Shown: positions 42,659 through 51,910, numbered from the stretch's first letter. The stretch is DNA of 64,000 nt from JABDMH01 sp050298535 (GCA_050298535.1 JBNKUI010000010.1:62001-126000), one strand, 5' to 3'. Numbers and translations: made by a program. Notes: a model not told the origin generated them from the letters alone.

Positions 42659-43936
42659 ATGGGATTTATTGAAGAACTCAAGTGGAGAGGAATGCTCCAC
42701 AACATGACAGAAGGTGTCGAGGAAGCATTGTCTACCGGAGCTACATGTGGCTATATTGGCTTTGATCCCACGGCCCCATCTTTGACAATAGGCAATTATG
42801 TCCAGATCATGATCTTACAGTTTTTTCAGCAGGCTGGACACAAGCCCATTGTATTGATGGGAGGCGCCACAGGACGAGTGGGAGATCCGTCAGGAAAGGA
42901 TCAGGAGCGTGTACTGCAGTCTTATGAAAAGTTAGACGAAAACCTGGAGCATCAAATCCAGCAATTCAAGCGATTGCTAAATTTTGACGAAGGACCAGAA
43001 GCCGCACGGATGGTGAATAATCTGGACTTTTATAAGGATATGAGTGTCCTTGATTTTCTACGCGATGTCGGAAAGTCCATCAATGTGAGTTACATGCTGG
43101 CAAAGGACAGTGTAAAGACACGATTGGAAAAGGGCCTATCTTTTACAGAATTCAGTTACCAGCTTTTACAGGCCTATGATTTTCAGTGCCTTTATGAAAA
43201 ATATGATTGCATTCTGCAGATGGGAGGATCTGACCAATGGGGTAACATTACTTCCGGCACAGAGTTCATCCGTAGAAATTTGGGTAAAAAAGCGCATGCG
43301 ATTACGACACCACTTCTGACTAAATCAGATGGTTCAAAATTTGGAAAGTCAGCTGAAGGCAACATCTGGCTGGATCCGAAACTCACTTCTCCCTATAAAT
43401 TTTACCAGTTTTGGATTAATGCGGATGATGCAGATCTGCCTAAGTATTTTCGATATTTCTCCCTGAAGGACCAGTCGACGATCGAGTCACTGGAAACTGA
43501 ATATGCAGAACAACCTCAGTCCTTAAAAAAACTGCTGGCAGAGGAGCTGACCCGAAGAATCCACGGTGATGACAGCTATGAGTCGGTCATGCATGTATCA
43601 GAACTCATGTTTAACAAGAAAGCCAATTTAGAGTTTTTACGCTCGCTTAAGGCCTCAACCTGGGAGGCATTAGCAGAAGAACTTCCGACCACTCGGATTA
43701 ATGCGGCCGTGATATCGGATGGAGTTGAGATTTTAGATCTGCTGGCTGAGCATTCTTCCATCACCCAGTCCAAGGGGGATGCACGAAGAGCTGTAAAAGG
43801 CAATGCGATCAGCGTAAATAAGACCAAGATTGAATCCTTTGATCACAAGTTGAGCGAATCTGATTTGATGCAGGATCGATACCTGTTAATCGAAAATGGA
43901 AAAAAGAATAAGTACATTGTAGAGGTAATGTCATAG
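42659..43936 (+). CDS. tyrS: Tyrosyl-tRNA synthetase
   Basis: A 425-aa class I synthetase with a C-terminal S4-like RNA-binding domain (ALEGNAISVNK region, ending SESDLMQDRYLLIENGKKNKY). The class I HIGH motif is replaced by SLTIGNYVQ, and KMSKS by SDGSKFGKSAEG, both forms known to me from Bacteroidota and related TyrS. The tyrosine-binding region includes FDPTAPSLT and YDFQCLYEKYDCILQMGGSDQWGNI. It is a complete enzyme with no frameshift. It precedes the TRAP-type binding protein by 17 bp, although these are probably functionally unrelated. Confidence 0.95.
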   Translation: MGFIEELKWRGMLHNMTEGVEEALSTGATCGYIGFDPTAPSLTIGNYVQIMILQFFQQAGHKPIVLMGGATGRVGDPSGKDQERVLQSYEKLDENLEHQIQQFKRLLNFDEGPEAARMVNNLDFYKDMSVLDFLRDVGKSINVSYMLAKDSVKTRLEKGLSFTEFSYQLLQAYDFQCLYEKYDCILQMGGSDQWGNITSGTEFIRRNLGKKAHAITTPLLTKSDGSKFGKSAEGNIWLDPKLTSPYKFYQFWINADDADLPKYFRYFSLKDQSTIESLETEYAEQPQSLKKLLAEELTRRIHGDDSYESVMHVSELMFNKKANLEFLRSLKASTWEALAEELPTTRINAAVISDGVEILDLLAEHSSITQSKGDARRAVKGNAISVNKTKIESFDHKLSESDLMQDRYLLIENGKKNKYIVEVMS

Positions 43937-43953
43937 GAACTGCATCAACGAAC

Positions 43954-45069
43954 ATGAAAAAGATATCACGGAAACGATTTCTACGTCAGGGCGCAGCTGG
44001 AATCGCTGGAGCCTCCCTGCTAGCTGGATGCAGTACCCGTGCTGTAAAAGAAGAGGCAACTACTTCTTTCGATCCCGACCGACGATACAAGTGGAATATG
44101 GTGACCACCTGGCCACCCAATTTTCCGGTCATTGGTGAGGGCTGTAACCTTTTTGCCCAGTGGGTTTCTGAGATGTCTGGCGATCGAATGCAAATACGAG
44201 TATTTGGTGGTGGTGAATTGATTCCTCCCTTGGAGACCTTTGATGCGGTCAGTACTGGTACGGCCCAGCTGGGTCATGGATCAGCTTACTATTGGGCAGG
44301 GAAAGTACCGGCTGCTCAATTCTTCTCTTCGGTTCCCTTTGGTATGAATGCTACGCAAATCAATGCATGGATACAGAGTGGTGGTGGGATGGCTCTTTGG
44401 CGTGAACTTTACGAACCCTTTGATTTAATCCCTTTCGTAGCCGGAAACACGACACCACAGATGGGTGGGTGGTTCAACAAGCCTATCGATTCGGTCGACG
44501 ACCTGAAGGGACTGAAGATGCGCATCCCTGGCCTTGGAGGAAGAGTATTTGAACGAGCTGGAGGATCGGCAATTTTGAGTGCCGGGAGTGAGATCTATAC
44601 AAATCTGGAGCGCGGAGTCATCGATGCTACTGAATGGATAGGTCCCTTTCATGATTATATCATGGGTTTTCATAAGATAGCCAAGTACTATTATTCGCCA
44701 GGATGGCATGAGGCGGGTACAGCTTTGGAGCTTCTGGTAAACAAGCATCTTTTTGAAGAACTCCCACTTGATCTCCAGGTCATTCTGGAATCCGCTAGTT
44801 TTCGCCTCAATCAATATATTATGTCAGAAATGGAGGCCAAGAATAGTGAATACCTTCAGAAGCTTTATCAGGAACCTGACCTGGAAATTCGAGTATTCCC
44901 GGATGAAGTACTGGACAAACTCCGGGAAACAACAAAAGAACTACTGGAAGATGTAATGGCTAATGATCCCAAAGCCGCAAAAGTGTATGAATCCTTCAAG
45001 GCGTTTAAGGCTTTGAATAAGCCCTGGAGCTCACTGACTGAGCAGGTTTTCTATAACACGATTAGTTAA
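43954..45069 (+). CDS. TRAP-transporter-like substrate-binding lipoprotein (DctP family)
   Basis: A 371-aa protein. The N-terminus (SRKRFLRQGAAG then LLAGC, Cys near residue 26) combines a twin-arginine-like pattern with a lipobox, so it may be exported folded through Tat and lipidated. The mature part is a DctP/TakP-type periplasmic binding protein: YKWNMVTTWPPNFPVIGEG, RIPGLGGRVFERAGGSA, EIYTNLERGVIDATEW and LELLVNKHLFEEL. These match the subfamily that binds 2-oxoacids such as pyruvate or lactate. No DctQ or DctM membrane gene is adjacent, so it is an orphan here. It follows tyrS by 17 bp. Confidence 0.85.
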   Translation: MKKISRKRFLRQGAAGIAGASLLAGCSTRAVKEEATTSFDPDRRYKWNMVTTWPPNFPVIGEGCNLFAQWVSEMSGDRMQIRVFGGGELIPPLETFDAVSTGTAQLGHGSAYYWAGKVPAAQFFSSVPFGMNATQINAWIQSGGGMALWRELYEPFDLIPFVAGNTTPQMGGWFNKPIDSVDDLKGLKMRIPGLGGRVFERAGGSAILSAGSEIYTNLERGVIDATEWIGPFHDYIMGFHKIAKYYYSPGWHEAGTALELLVNKHLFEELPLDLQVILESASFRLNQYIMSEMEAKNSEYLQKLYQEPDLEIRVFPDEVLDKLRETTKELLEDVMANDPKAAKVYESFKAFKALNKPWSSLTEQVFYNTIS

Positions 45070-45141
45070 TAATCAAAAAATTCCAGATAGTGCTTCTATA
45101 TTTTTAATTTGGAAGAACGGTTCCAAATTCCCGGTCCTCTC

Positions 45142-46422
45142 ATGAAAGAAGTACATAAACTGCCGCCATTCTTCGCTGTCATTTATTGTTTTATTATTAG
45201 TATTTCTGTCATCACGCCTGGTTGTAAATCACAAGTGAGTGAGGATACGGCTTCGGAAGGCATGGTGGAAACAATTGATGATGGATCTGTAGAAAGTCTC
45301 CCCAAAGAAGCTCCAGACCAGCAACCTGCTTTTGAAAACCAGACGCGGGTAAAGGCTGTCTCCACGCAAACTCCGGTCCAGGTAGAAATTGTAGCCGAAA
45401 ATCTAAGTCATCCATGGGGTATCACCTTCTTACCGGATACCCGCATGTTGATTTCGGAAAAGACTGGGACTATTCGAGTCGTAAGTCTACAGGGAGAAGT
45501 CGGAGATACTATACTGGGAGTACCACCAGTTTACTATCGTCAGGATGGTGGCTTGATGGACATTGCTCTGGACCCTGATTTTTCCGATAATCGGACCGTA
45601 TACTGGGCTTTTTCTGAACCCTTCGATACAGGATATATTGCCTCAGTAGCCAAAGGTATACTAAGTGCAGATGAGACACGATTTGACAATGTCGAAGTTA
45701 TTTATAGAGCGCCTCCGGCAGTGGAAGGTCCAATGCATTACGGGGTGCGACTCTTATTTGATGATGAAGATCAGATGTTGGTGGCACTGGGTGAACGCTT
45801 TGAGCATCGACATCGCATCAAGGCACAGGAATTATCCTCGGCTTTTGGTAAGATAATTAGGATTAATGGGTTCGGTGAGCCGTCACCTGGAAATCCCTTC
45901 GAAGGGGATTCTAACGCATTGGCGGAGGTCTATGCGACAGGATTTCGCGATCCACAAGGTCTGGCTTTTCATCCTGAGACGGGGGAACTGTGGTCTAGTG
46001 ATCATGGCACTAGAGCTGGCGATGAAATCAACCTCATAGTGCCCGGTGGTAATTACGGGTGGCCGCTTGTGGCTTATGGTTTGGAATACAGTAGGGAGCC
46101 CATTTTGGAAGGACAGACTCAGAAAGAAGGCACTATTCAACCTGTTTACTATTGGGATCCTGCCATTGCCCCCGGCGGCATAAATTTCTACAGTGGAATC
46201 AATATTCCTGAGTGGAAAAACAATCTTTTTGTGGCAGCCCTACGGGGTAAACATCTAGTCAGATTAGTCATCGAAAATAACAAAGTGGTAGGTGAAGAGC
46301 GATTACTGACCGAACTGGACCAACGACTTCGCTCGGTTGTGGAAGGTCCTGATGGAGATCTTTATGTCACCACCGATGAAGATGAGGGTATGATTGTACG
46401 AATTCGAAAAGCTGATTTATAA
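45142..46422 (+). CDS. PQQ-dependent sugar dehydrogenase-like lipoprotein
   Basis: A 426-aa protein from ATG 45142; a TTG reading 11 codons earlier is not preferred. The lipoprotein signal ends VITPGC, then an acidic Ser-rich linker. From residue about 90 a six-bladed beta-propeller of the soluble aldose/glucose dehydrogenase type is seen: HPWGITFLPDTRMLISEK, MHYGVRLLFDDEDQMLVALG (catalytic His region), GFRDPQGLAFHPETGELWSSDHGTRAGDE and NYGWP. Relative to family members HGPRGGDE, the motif is HGTRAGDE, so PQQ binding may be altered. It lies 7 bp before an SDR gene. Confidence 0.85.
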   Translation: MKEVHKLPPFFAVIYCFIISISVITPGCKSQVSEDTASEGMVETIDDGSVESLPKEAPDQQPAFENQTRVKAVSTQTPVQVEIVAENLSHPWGITFLPDTRMLISEKTGTIRVVSLQGEVGDTILGVPPVYYRQDGGLMDIALDPDFSDNRTVYWAFSEPFDTGYIASVAKGILSADETRFDNVEVIYRAPPAVEGPMHYGVRLLFDDEDQMLVALGERFEHRHRIKAQELSSAFGKIIRINGFGEPSPGNPFEGDSNALAEVYATGFRDPQGLAFHPETGELWSSDHGTRAGDEINLIVPGGNYGWPLVAYGLEYSREPILEGQTQKEGTIQPVYYWDPAIAPGGINFYSGINIPEWKNNLFVAALRGKHLVRLVIENNKVVGEERLLTELDQRLRSVVEGPDGDLYVTTDEDEGMIVRIRKADL

Positions 46423-46429
46423 ATTATAC

Positions 46430-47209
46430 ATGAGTACATTGCGTTTTGAGGGTAAGACCGGAATCGTGACTGGTGCCGGATCGGGTATCGGTTTTCGTAT
46501 TGTTGAAGAACTTCTAAAGGAAGGGGCCCGGGTCATTTTTAATGATATCGATGAGAATCAGGTGAATAGGTGTCTATCTATCTGGCCCGGTGACAGGGTG
46601 AAAGGGCTGGCAGGTGATGCAGGTGACACCCAATTTATCAATCAACTGGTGCAAACGGCTGTAGATGCATTTGGGAGTCTCGATCTGACGATTTGTAATG
46701 CGGGGATCACCAGCTACGGAAGCTTTCTTGATTTCGATGAAAATGCATTTGAAAATCTAATCAATCTAAATCTCCGGGGATCTTTTTTTCTGGCCCAGAA
46801 ATCAGCGCAGCAAATGATCCGTCAGGGAGAGGGAGGAAGAATATTATTTATGTCGTCAGTCACCGGTCTCCTGGCACACCCCTATCTGGCTGCATATGGC
46901 ATGACCAAAGCTGCATTACAAATGCTTGCCAAAGCACTAGTGCATGAACTTGGTCCCTATGGTATCAATACCAATGCGATTGCTCCGGGAGCCGTTCTTA
47001 CAGAAAGAACAGAAACCATGGATCCCAAGTACGGAGACAACTGGGGTAAGATCATACCGACGGGAAGAGTAACCTATCCTGCCGACATTGCCAGAACCGC
47101 TTTATTCCTTGTATCAGATGATGCAGCACAAATCACAGGACAGACGCTGGTGGTCGATGGTGGCATGACTTCGCTGGGAATCATACCTCCGGATATGGAA
47201 AAAGGCTAA
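46430..47209 (+). CDS. SDR-family oxidoreductase
   Basis: A 259-aa classical short-chain dehydrogenase starting at ATG 46430, 7 bp after the sugar dehydrogenase stop. The cofactor motif is TGAGSGIG (14-21), CNAG near 90, and catalytic Tyr156 with Lys160 (YGMTK). The end QTLVVDGGMTSLG is typical. Its position directly after a PQQ-type sugar dehydrogenase suggests a role in sugar or sugar-acid oxidation, but the substrate cannot be read. It overlaps the convergent SUKH-like gene by 4 bp. Confidence 0.9.
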   Translation: MSTLRFEGKTGIVTGAGSGIGFRIVEELLKEGARVIFNDIDENQVNRCLSIWPGDRVKGLAGDAGDTQFINQLVQTAVDAFGSLDLTICNAGITSYGSFLDFDENAFENLINLNLRGSFFLAQKSAQQMIRQGEGGRILFMSSVTGLLAHPYLAAYGMTKAALQMLAKALVHELGPYGINTNAIAPGAVLTERTETMDPKYGDNWGKIIPTGRVTYPADIARTALFLVSDDAAQITGQTLVVDGGMTSLGIIPPDMEKG

Positions 47210-47778
47210 CCCTCGCTCTCACAATACAACTTGTATTGCTCGATTAAATATTTTCGCTGCTCAATTCGATCTACCGGTTTGAATTCATAATGATCAGACT
47301 CGGTCAAAAAAGAAGGTTCTACGTGCAGTGTTTGTTGAGCTTCGAGAGGTTCATTTTGTTCAAGGTACACGATAAGGGGTTCCATCGAAAGGAATTCTAT
47401 AGGGTCTGCGACGATGGCGTCGAGAAATTCAAAAACATCCAATTCGGTATCTTCCACATCACCCGTCTCACACATCAGTGACCATACAGTGCCAAGTCTC
47501 CAGAAGTACTGATCACCCAGGCAGTCTTCAGCAAATGGAATATCTGTCGCTCGCAATTCCGAATAGTACTTGTGGTAGGCATTATCCCCTTTCCAGGCAT
47601 CGTATAAGGAATGCCATTGAGGATCCCGGACACATCCTCTGATATGTAATCCTCCCTGATAGGCCACCACACCCTTCAAGTCCTCCACTAGCTGCTTAAC
47701 GTCAGTAGGAAGTAAATCGTAAGTCTCTGGATCTTCAATTTGATCCGATTGGTAGTTAATGCCACGTAGTTCTGCCAC
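47206..47778 (-). CDS. SMI1/KNR4 (SUKH)-like protein
   Basis: A 190-aa acidic protein from GTG 47778; no ATG precedes the conserved part. The segment GGLHIRGCVRDPQWHSLYDAW, then DIPFAEDCLGDQYFWRLGTVWSLMCETGDVE, is the central pattern of SUKH (SMI1/KNR4) proteins, including the conserved GDQ-F/Y-x turn and the acidic G-D-V-E. SUKH proteins are often immunity partners of contact-dependent or polymorphic toxins, but no toxin gene lies nearby. It is 8 bp after the HAD gene, co-directional. Stand-alone housekeeping or orphan immunity roles are equally possible. Confidence 0.7.
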   Translation of the reverse strand: MAELRGINYQSDQIEDPETYDLLPTDVKQLVEDLKGVVAYQGGLHIRGCVRDPQWHSLYDAWKGDNAYHKYYSELRATDIPFAEDCLGDQYFWRLGTVWSLMCETGDVEDTELDVFEFLDAIVADPIEFLSMEPLIVYLEQNEPLEAQQTLHVEPSFLTESDHYEFKPVDRIEQRKYLIEQYKLYCESEG

Positions 47779-47786
47779 AAATGTCG

Positions 47787-48464
47787 TTAGTTGAAAACTG
47801 TCGTTAAATCTACTAAACTCCTGATCACCACAGTAGGCTTACTATCCCAGGGATCAAAAACTATATTTTCTTCCCGTTGTAGCCACACGGTAGGCAATCC
47901 CTGCCCCAGAGCACCCAGAATATCGAATGGATTTCCGGAAATGAGATAGCAATCTTCTGCTGGACGCTGCACTTCTGATATCAGGTGTTGATATACTGCA
48001 GGGGAAGGTTTAAAATCTTTTACGGGATCCACACTGATGATAGCATCAAAATGACCTGTAATGCCTGCATGCTCAAATAATGCACTTAAGTCCCCGGGCA
48101 TCCCGTTAGAAAAAGCCACCAGAGCAAACCCACGTTGACGTAGTGAATCTAAAGCCTCCGGTACTTCTGGAAAACAGGGAAGTTCTCGATAGCCTGCCAG
48201 CAGATCTCGTTTTATTGTTTTGGTGAGATTGCATCCCGCGACTTTACAGGCATAATCAAGTGCCTGAGCAGTACAGATCGGGAAGGTAACATATTGACGC
48301 ATCAAAGATCTACGAAACGAATATTCCAGCTGTTTCTGCCGCCATATAGACACTATCAAATCAGCCTTTTCCGGAAAATATGTAACAAGCCTTGCTGCAA
48401 TACCAGACGGGTTAATCAATGTACCATACACATCGAAAGCAAGAACAGGTTTATTAGCATTCAT
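47787..48464 (-). CDS. Haloacid dehalogenase type II-like HAD hydrolase
   Basis: A 225-aa HAD-fold enzyme. Motif I is LAFDVYGTLINPSG (Asp nucleophile), motif II is LVAFSNGMP (Ser/Thr position), the Lys motif is DFKPSPAVYQHL and motif IV is LISGNPFDILGALGQGL, matching L-2-haloacid dehalogenase family members. Motif II carries Ser-Asn-Gly, as in those enzymes. The substrate could be an L-2-haloacid or a phosphorylated metabolite; sequence does not decide. It is divergent from a PQQ sugar dehydrogenase gene and precedes the SUKH-like gene. Confidence 0.88.
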   Translation of the reverse strand: MNANKPVLAFDVYGTLINPSGIAARLVTYFPEKADLIVSIWRQKQLEYSFRRSLMRQYVTFPICTAQALDYACKVAGCNLTKTIKRDLLAGYRELPCFPEVPEALDSLRQRGFALVAFSNGMPGDLSALFEHAGITGHFDAIISVDPVKDFKPSPAVYQHLISEVQRPAEDCYLISGNPFDILGALGQGLPTVWLQREENIVFDPWDSKPTVVIRSLVDLTTVFN

Positions 48465-48563
48465 ATGTCAAAGTTTATTAGCAAAGTCTTAAAAGTTACA
48501 GCACCCCAAAATCTTTCTTTAGTTTTGAAGGGTGAAAAGGTGCAGTCATTAAAAAACAAATTC

Positions 48564-49688
48564 ATGAGATTATTTGCTAGGGGTACGTCCCTTTTTCTAT
48601 TCTTGGTGGGATGGTTGACATCCAGTTGCCAACAAAATGGAGTTTTTTCCACCACACAACTAGATCTGCAAACAGAAACTATTTCAACCGAATTTAAAAA
48701 CCCATGGTCATTTGCCATTCTTCCTGATGGTCGGATGCTAGTGACCGAAAAAGAGGGTGAGTTATTCATACTTGAAAATGGAGTAAAATCTGAACCTGTC
48801 GCAGGATTGCCTGAGGTTTTTGTGCGCGGCCAGGGAGGTCTTATGGATCTCGAACTACATCCCTCCTACGCCGAAAATGGTTGGCTTTACATCAGCTATG
48901 GATCATCAAGTGATGGCCGAGAGGGTAACACTACGGTGATGCGGGCTAAGCTGGAAGGAAATGCATTGACTAATCAGGAAGTGATATTCAAAGCCGAGCC
49001 AGATAGTAGAAGAGGTCAACACTGGGGTGGCCGGATGGAATTTGACAAGGATGGCTATCTGTATGTGTCTGTGGGTGATCGAGGAGCCAGAGATGAAAAT
49101 CCTCAGAGCCTGGAAAATCACTGTGGCAAAATACATCGAATGCATGATGATGGAAGTGTACCTTCTGATAATCCTTTTGTGAACATGGAGGGAGCGGTAC
49201 CTACGATTTTTTCATATGGTCACCGCAATCCTCAAGGTATGGCTCTAAACCCGACGACTGGAGAGATCTGGACGCATGAGCATGGACCCCGCGGTGGTGA
49301 TGAGCTCAATGTGATCAGAGCTGGCAACAACTATGGTTGGCCTGTGATCACCTATGGCATCAATTACAATGGTACCGAAATAACACCCCTAACCGATAAG
49401 GATGGTATGCAACAACCTGTGACATATTGGGTGCCCTCTATTGCACCTTGTGGTATGACATTCATTACCGGGGACATTTACCCCGAATGGGAAGGAAGTA
49501 TCATCCTGGGATCACTAAAATATCAGTATCTCCATCGATGTGAAATGCTGGGGAACAAAGTCATTATGCAGGAGAAAGTACTGGATGGTTTTGGTCGCAT
49601 GCGGACTGTCAGGCAAGGTCCTGATGGCTACCTGTATTGCAGTATCGAGGGCAAAGGTATTTTTAAGATAATTCCGGTAAGATCATGA
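48564..49688 (+). CDS. PQQ-dependent sugar dehydrogenase, second copy
   Basis: A 374-aa protein. ATG 48564 gives a lipoprotein signal (LFARGTSLFLFLVGWLTSSC); an ATG at 48465 would add 33 residues ahead of it. The propeller matches the aldose sugar dehydrogenase family closely: NPWSFAILPDGRMLVTEKEGEL, GQHWGGRMEFDKDGYLYVSVGDRG (catalytic His region), GHRNPQGMALNPTTGEIWTHEHGPRGGDELN and NNYGWPVITYG. All motifs look canonical. The stop overlaps the start of a cytochrome c gene by an ATGA, and that gene should carry the electrons away. Confidence 0.9.
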   Translation: MRLFARGTSLFLFLVGWLTSSCQQNGVFSTTQLDLQTETISTEFKNPWSFAILPDGRMLVTEKEGELFILENGVKSEPVAGLPEVFVRGQGGLMDLELHPSYAENGWLYISYGSSSDGREGNTTVMRAKLEGNALTNQEVIFKAEPDSRRGQHWGGRMEFDKDGYLYVSVGDRGARDENPQSLENHCGKIHRMHDDGSVPSDNPFVNMEGAVPTIFSYGHRNPQGMALNPTTGEIWTHEHGPRGGDELNVIRAGNNYGWPVITYGINYNGTEITPLTDKDGMQQPVTYWVPSIAPCGMTFITGDIYPEWEGSIILGSLKYQYLHRCEMLGNKVIMQEKVLDGFGRMRTVRQGPDGYLYCSIEGKGIFKIIPVRS

Positions 49689-50098
49689 TGAAGTTTTGGA
49701 TCATCTCCCTAGTGACCGCATGCTTTTTTTCATTTCAACAAGATAATGATCTAGCTGCCAGCATGGAACGAGGGAAAGAAATCTATGAGGATTTCTGTAT
49801 TGCATGCCATCAGGCGGATGGCAAAGGTCTGCCGGGAGCATTTCCACCACTGGCCAATTCTGATTACCTTCTCAATAAACGAGAAGCATCCATACGTGCT
49901 GTCAAATACGGACAGCAAGGCGAGATTGTGGTAAATGATGTCACCTACAACGCCATTATGACTCCTTTATATCTCGCAGATGATGAAGTAGCTGATGTAA
50001 TGAACTATATACTACACAGTTGGGAAAACAAGGGTGGTGACATCGTCACAGTAGAAGAGGTGGAGAATGTCAAAGAGGTAGAGGAAGCAAAAGAGTAG
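49685..50098 (+). CDS. Class I cytochrome c
   Basis: A 137-aa secreted cytochrome c. A signal peptide ends about residue 19 (FFSFQQ). The haem motif is CIACH (Cys38, Cys41, His42), and IMTPL near residue 93 supplies the Met ligand. The C-terminus is a Glu/Val-rich acidic tail (VEEVENVKEVEEAKE). Its ATG overlaps the upstream sugar dehydrogenase stop, so it is made in step with that enzyme and is the likely electron acceptor, passing electrons to the respiratory chain. It is convergent with the DUF1415 gene 4 bp away. Confidence 0.93.
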   Translation: MMKFWIISLVTACFFSFQQDNDLAASMERGKEIYEDFCIACHQADGKGLPGAFPPLANSDYLLNKREASIRAVKYGQQGEIVVNDVTYNAIMTPLYLADDEVADVMNYILHSWENKGGDIVTVEEVENVKEVEEAKE

Positions 50099-50101
50099 CT
50101 A

Positions 50102-50680
50102 CTAGCTTTGACCAAAACAACTTGCCAGAAGTGCCTGCATATATGCCAGACCTTTATTACGAGAATACTCAATATTTCGATTGGGAATTTGATCGATATC
50201 CGGATATGATTCCAGGATTTCATCAATACTATCTTCCCGTAAAACCTGGATGGTCGGATAGGGCGATCTGTTGGTATAGTTGGCTGGGTCATCTAATTCA
50301 CTTTCTACAAAGAGATACTGGGGGTGAAAACTCACCAGTTGAAAAATGAAGTCATAATTTAACTCACCCAATAGTACTTCACCTCCCAAATAGAGGTCGT
50401 AAAAACTCTCAAATTCTTGATAGGTATTGGGTAGAATCAAAAGGACCGTTTCGCACTCCGCGTTTGAGTCCAAAAATTCAAGCTCTTCATGAAGCACTTC
50501 ATAAATGGTTTCATCATCGCTGCTATTGCAAACTCTCATACGCACTCGCTCCTCCAGTACAGCCTTTGAGGCAAAGGGACAAAAATTGCACCCGATCACA
50601 ACTTGCCGAAGCCAAGTACTAGTTTGCTGTATGATCACATCATCACTCACAAATCGGTCTATTTCTAGTGGGGAACTCAT
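50102..50680 (-). CDS. DUF1415 family protein
   Basis: A 192-aa protein matching the DUF1415 pattern: TSTWLRQVVIGCNFCPFA, then LILPNTYQEFESFYDLYL, FQLVSFHPQYLFVESELDDPANYTNRSPYPTIQVLREDSIDEILE and a Ser/Arg tail. The motif CNFCPFA has two Cys that could bind metal. The protein is cytoplasmic with no signal peptide. Function is unknown, though the family is widespread in Proteobacteria and Bacteroidota. It is monocistronic, convergent with the cytochrome c gene. Confidence 0.85.
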   Translation of the reverse strand: MSSPLEIDRFVSDDVIIQQTSTWLRQVVIGCNFCPFASKAVLEERVRMRVCNSSDDETIYEVLHEELEFLDSNAECETVLLILPNTYQEFESFYDLYLGGEVLLGELNYDFIFQLVSFHPQYLFVESELDDPANYTNRSPYPTIQVLREDSIDEILESYPDIDQIPNRNIEYSRNKGLAYMQALLASCFGQS

Positions 50681-50755
50681 CCGAAATTTCGTTAAAGGTT
50701 AGATAAGTCAAAAGCCTCAAAATAAACTTACAGAATACGTTGGATATATTTTGAT

Positions 50756-51910
50756 CTATTTTTCTGTCGGATCCTCAAATCCAAACCAGTGTGATAGCAC
50801 CCGTTCTGCTTTTTTTCTCTGTGGCGTGAATTCCACATCAGGACCCAGCGGCACATTTCTTCGTGCACTCCAGGCCTTTCGTCTTTCCTCCATCTTTTTA
50901 CGAACTCCATCGTAATCCAGTTCATGAGTTCCCGGAAACCACTTCCAAATAAATAATCCACCAAACCATTTGGTCGACCACATCACCTCAAAAAGCGCTT
51001 CATAACATGTGGCCTGGAAATCGTCTGATATTACAATTGCCTCCGCATTCACCTGATTAGGCCAAACCCAGGGCTCGATAGCCGCATCGGTACAGTTCTT
51101 ATATCCAATTTCGGTGAATATGACTGGACGTTGATATGCACTAGCAACTTGTCTTAGACTGGCTGCATGTTTTTTCCAGGATCGAATCAATTCCTTCTTT
51201 TCGGGTGACTCCTTGTTCGTCAGCGGAAAATAGGCCTGAACTCCAATGAAATCAAGCTCATTCCAAAATGTGATTTGCTCAAATTCGTCGTGAAAATTGG
51301 CTGCGTATGTGAGTTGTCCGCTGTATACTTTTCTGATATTTTGAATGATTGATATCCATCTTTCGGGATATCGCGTGGATGGTTTCAGTAATTCTGTTCC
51401 TATACACAAGGCCTCTATTTGCCCTTCGGCTGCTAACCGGGCATAATGGAGTATCATAGATTCGTAATGTCCAAACCAAGTATCCCATTCTTGATCTGAA
51501 TTCATTTCTATGTCTGAGCGCCATTTTCCATCAGCTCGAGTCAGCCAAATATGCGGCTTCAGCATGACTTTCATCCCGTTTTCATGTGCCAATCTTGCCG
51601 TATGGAGAATCCCTTCATCGCGCTCTCCCCACCAGGAACGACTGTTGTCATAATGTAGCTCTGGACTGTCGTGTTTCTCCTGCCAGGCAAATGGCGTCTG
51701 AGAAATCCATTCCACATTTGCACTCAAAGCATGATCAAAGTTCTCACTGATGACAGAGTCTCCTGCCACCCAACATACCCCGCGTATTTTTTGATCTGGA
51801 GAGATAGTAGGTAGATTAGCTTCTTCAGGCCCCAAGCTCCATTTACCCAGCCCCAAAGCCAGCAAAATTCCTATGAAAAATAACCCTGCCCGCATAGCCG
51901 AAAGATACAT
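50756..51910 (-). CDS. Glycoside hydrolase, GH113-like (beta-mannanase type)
   Basis: A 384-aa protein with an N-terminal hydrophobic signal or anchor (ATG 51910 or 51895), then a TIM-barrel glycosidase. Clan GH-A features: the acid/base Glu in CIGTELLKPS (Glu173) and the nucleophile Glu in VIFTEIGYKN (Glu267), with DFIGVQAYFPL before it and GLFIWKWFPG after. This layout matches GH113 and related endo-beta-mannanases. It is exported to the periplasm or surface, where it may cut plant or algal mannan. It stands alone, with no SusCD pair nearby, so it may be a housekeeping or peptidoglycan-related homologue. Confidence 0.78.
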   Translation of the reverse strand: MYLSAMRAGLFFIGILLALGLGKWSLGPEEANLPTISPDQKIRGVCWVAGDSVISENFDHALSANVEWISQTPFAWQEKHDSPELHYDNSRSWWGERDEGILHTARLAHENGMKVMLKPHIWLTRADGKWRSDIEMNSDQEWDTWFGHYESMILHYARLAAEGQIEALCIGTELLKPSTRYPERWISIIQNIRKVYSGQLTYAANFHDEFEQITFWNELDFIGVQAYFPLTNKESPEKKELIRSWKKHAASLRQVASAYQRPVIFTEIGYKNCTDAAIEPWVWPNQVNAEAIVISDDFQATCYEALFEVMWSTKWFGGLFIWKWFPGTHELDYDGVRKKMEERRKAWSARRNVPLGPDVEFTPQRKKAERVLSHWFGFEDPTEK

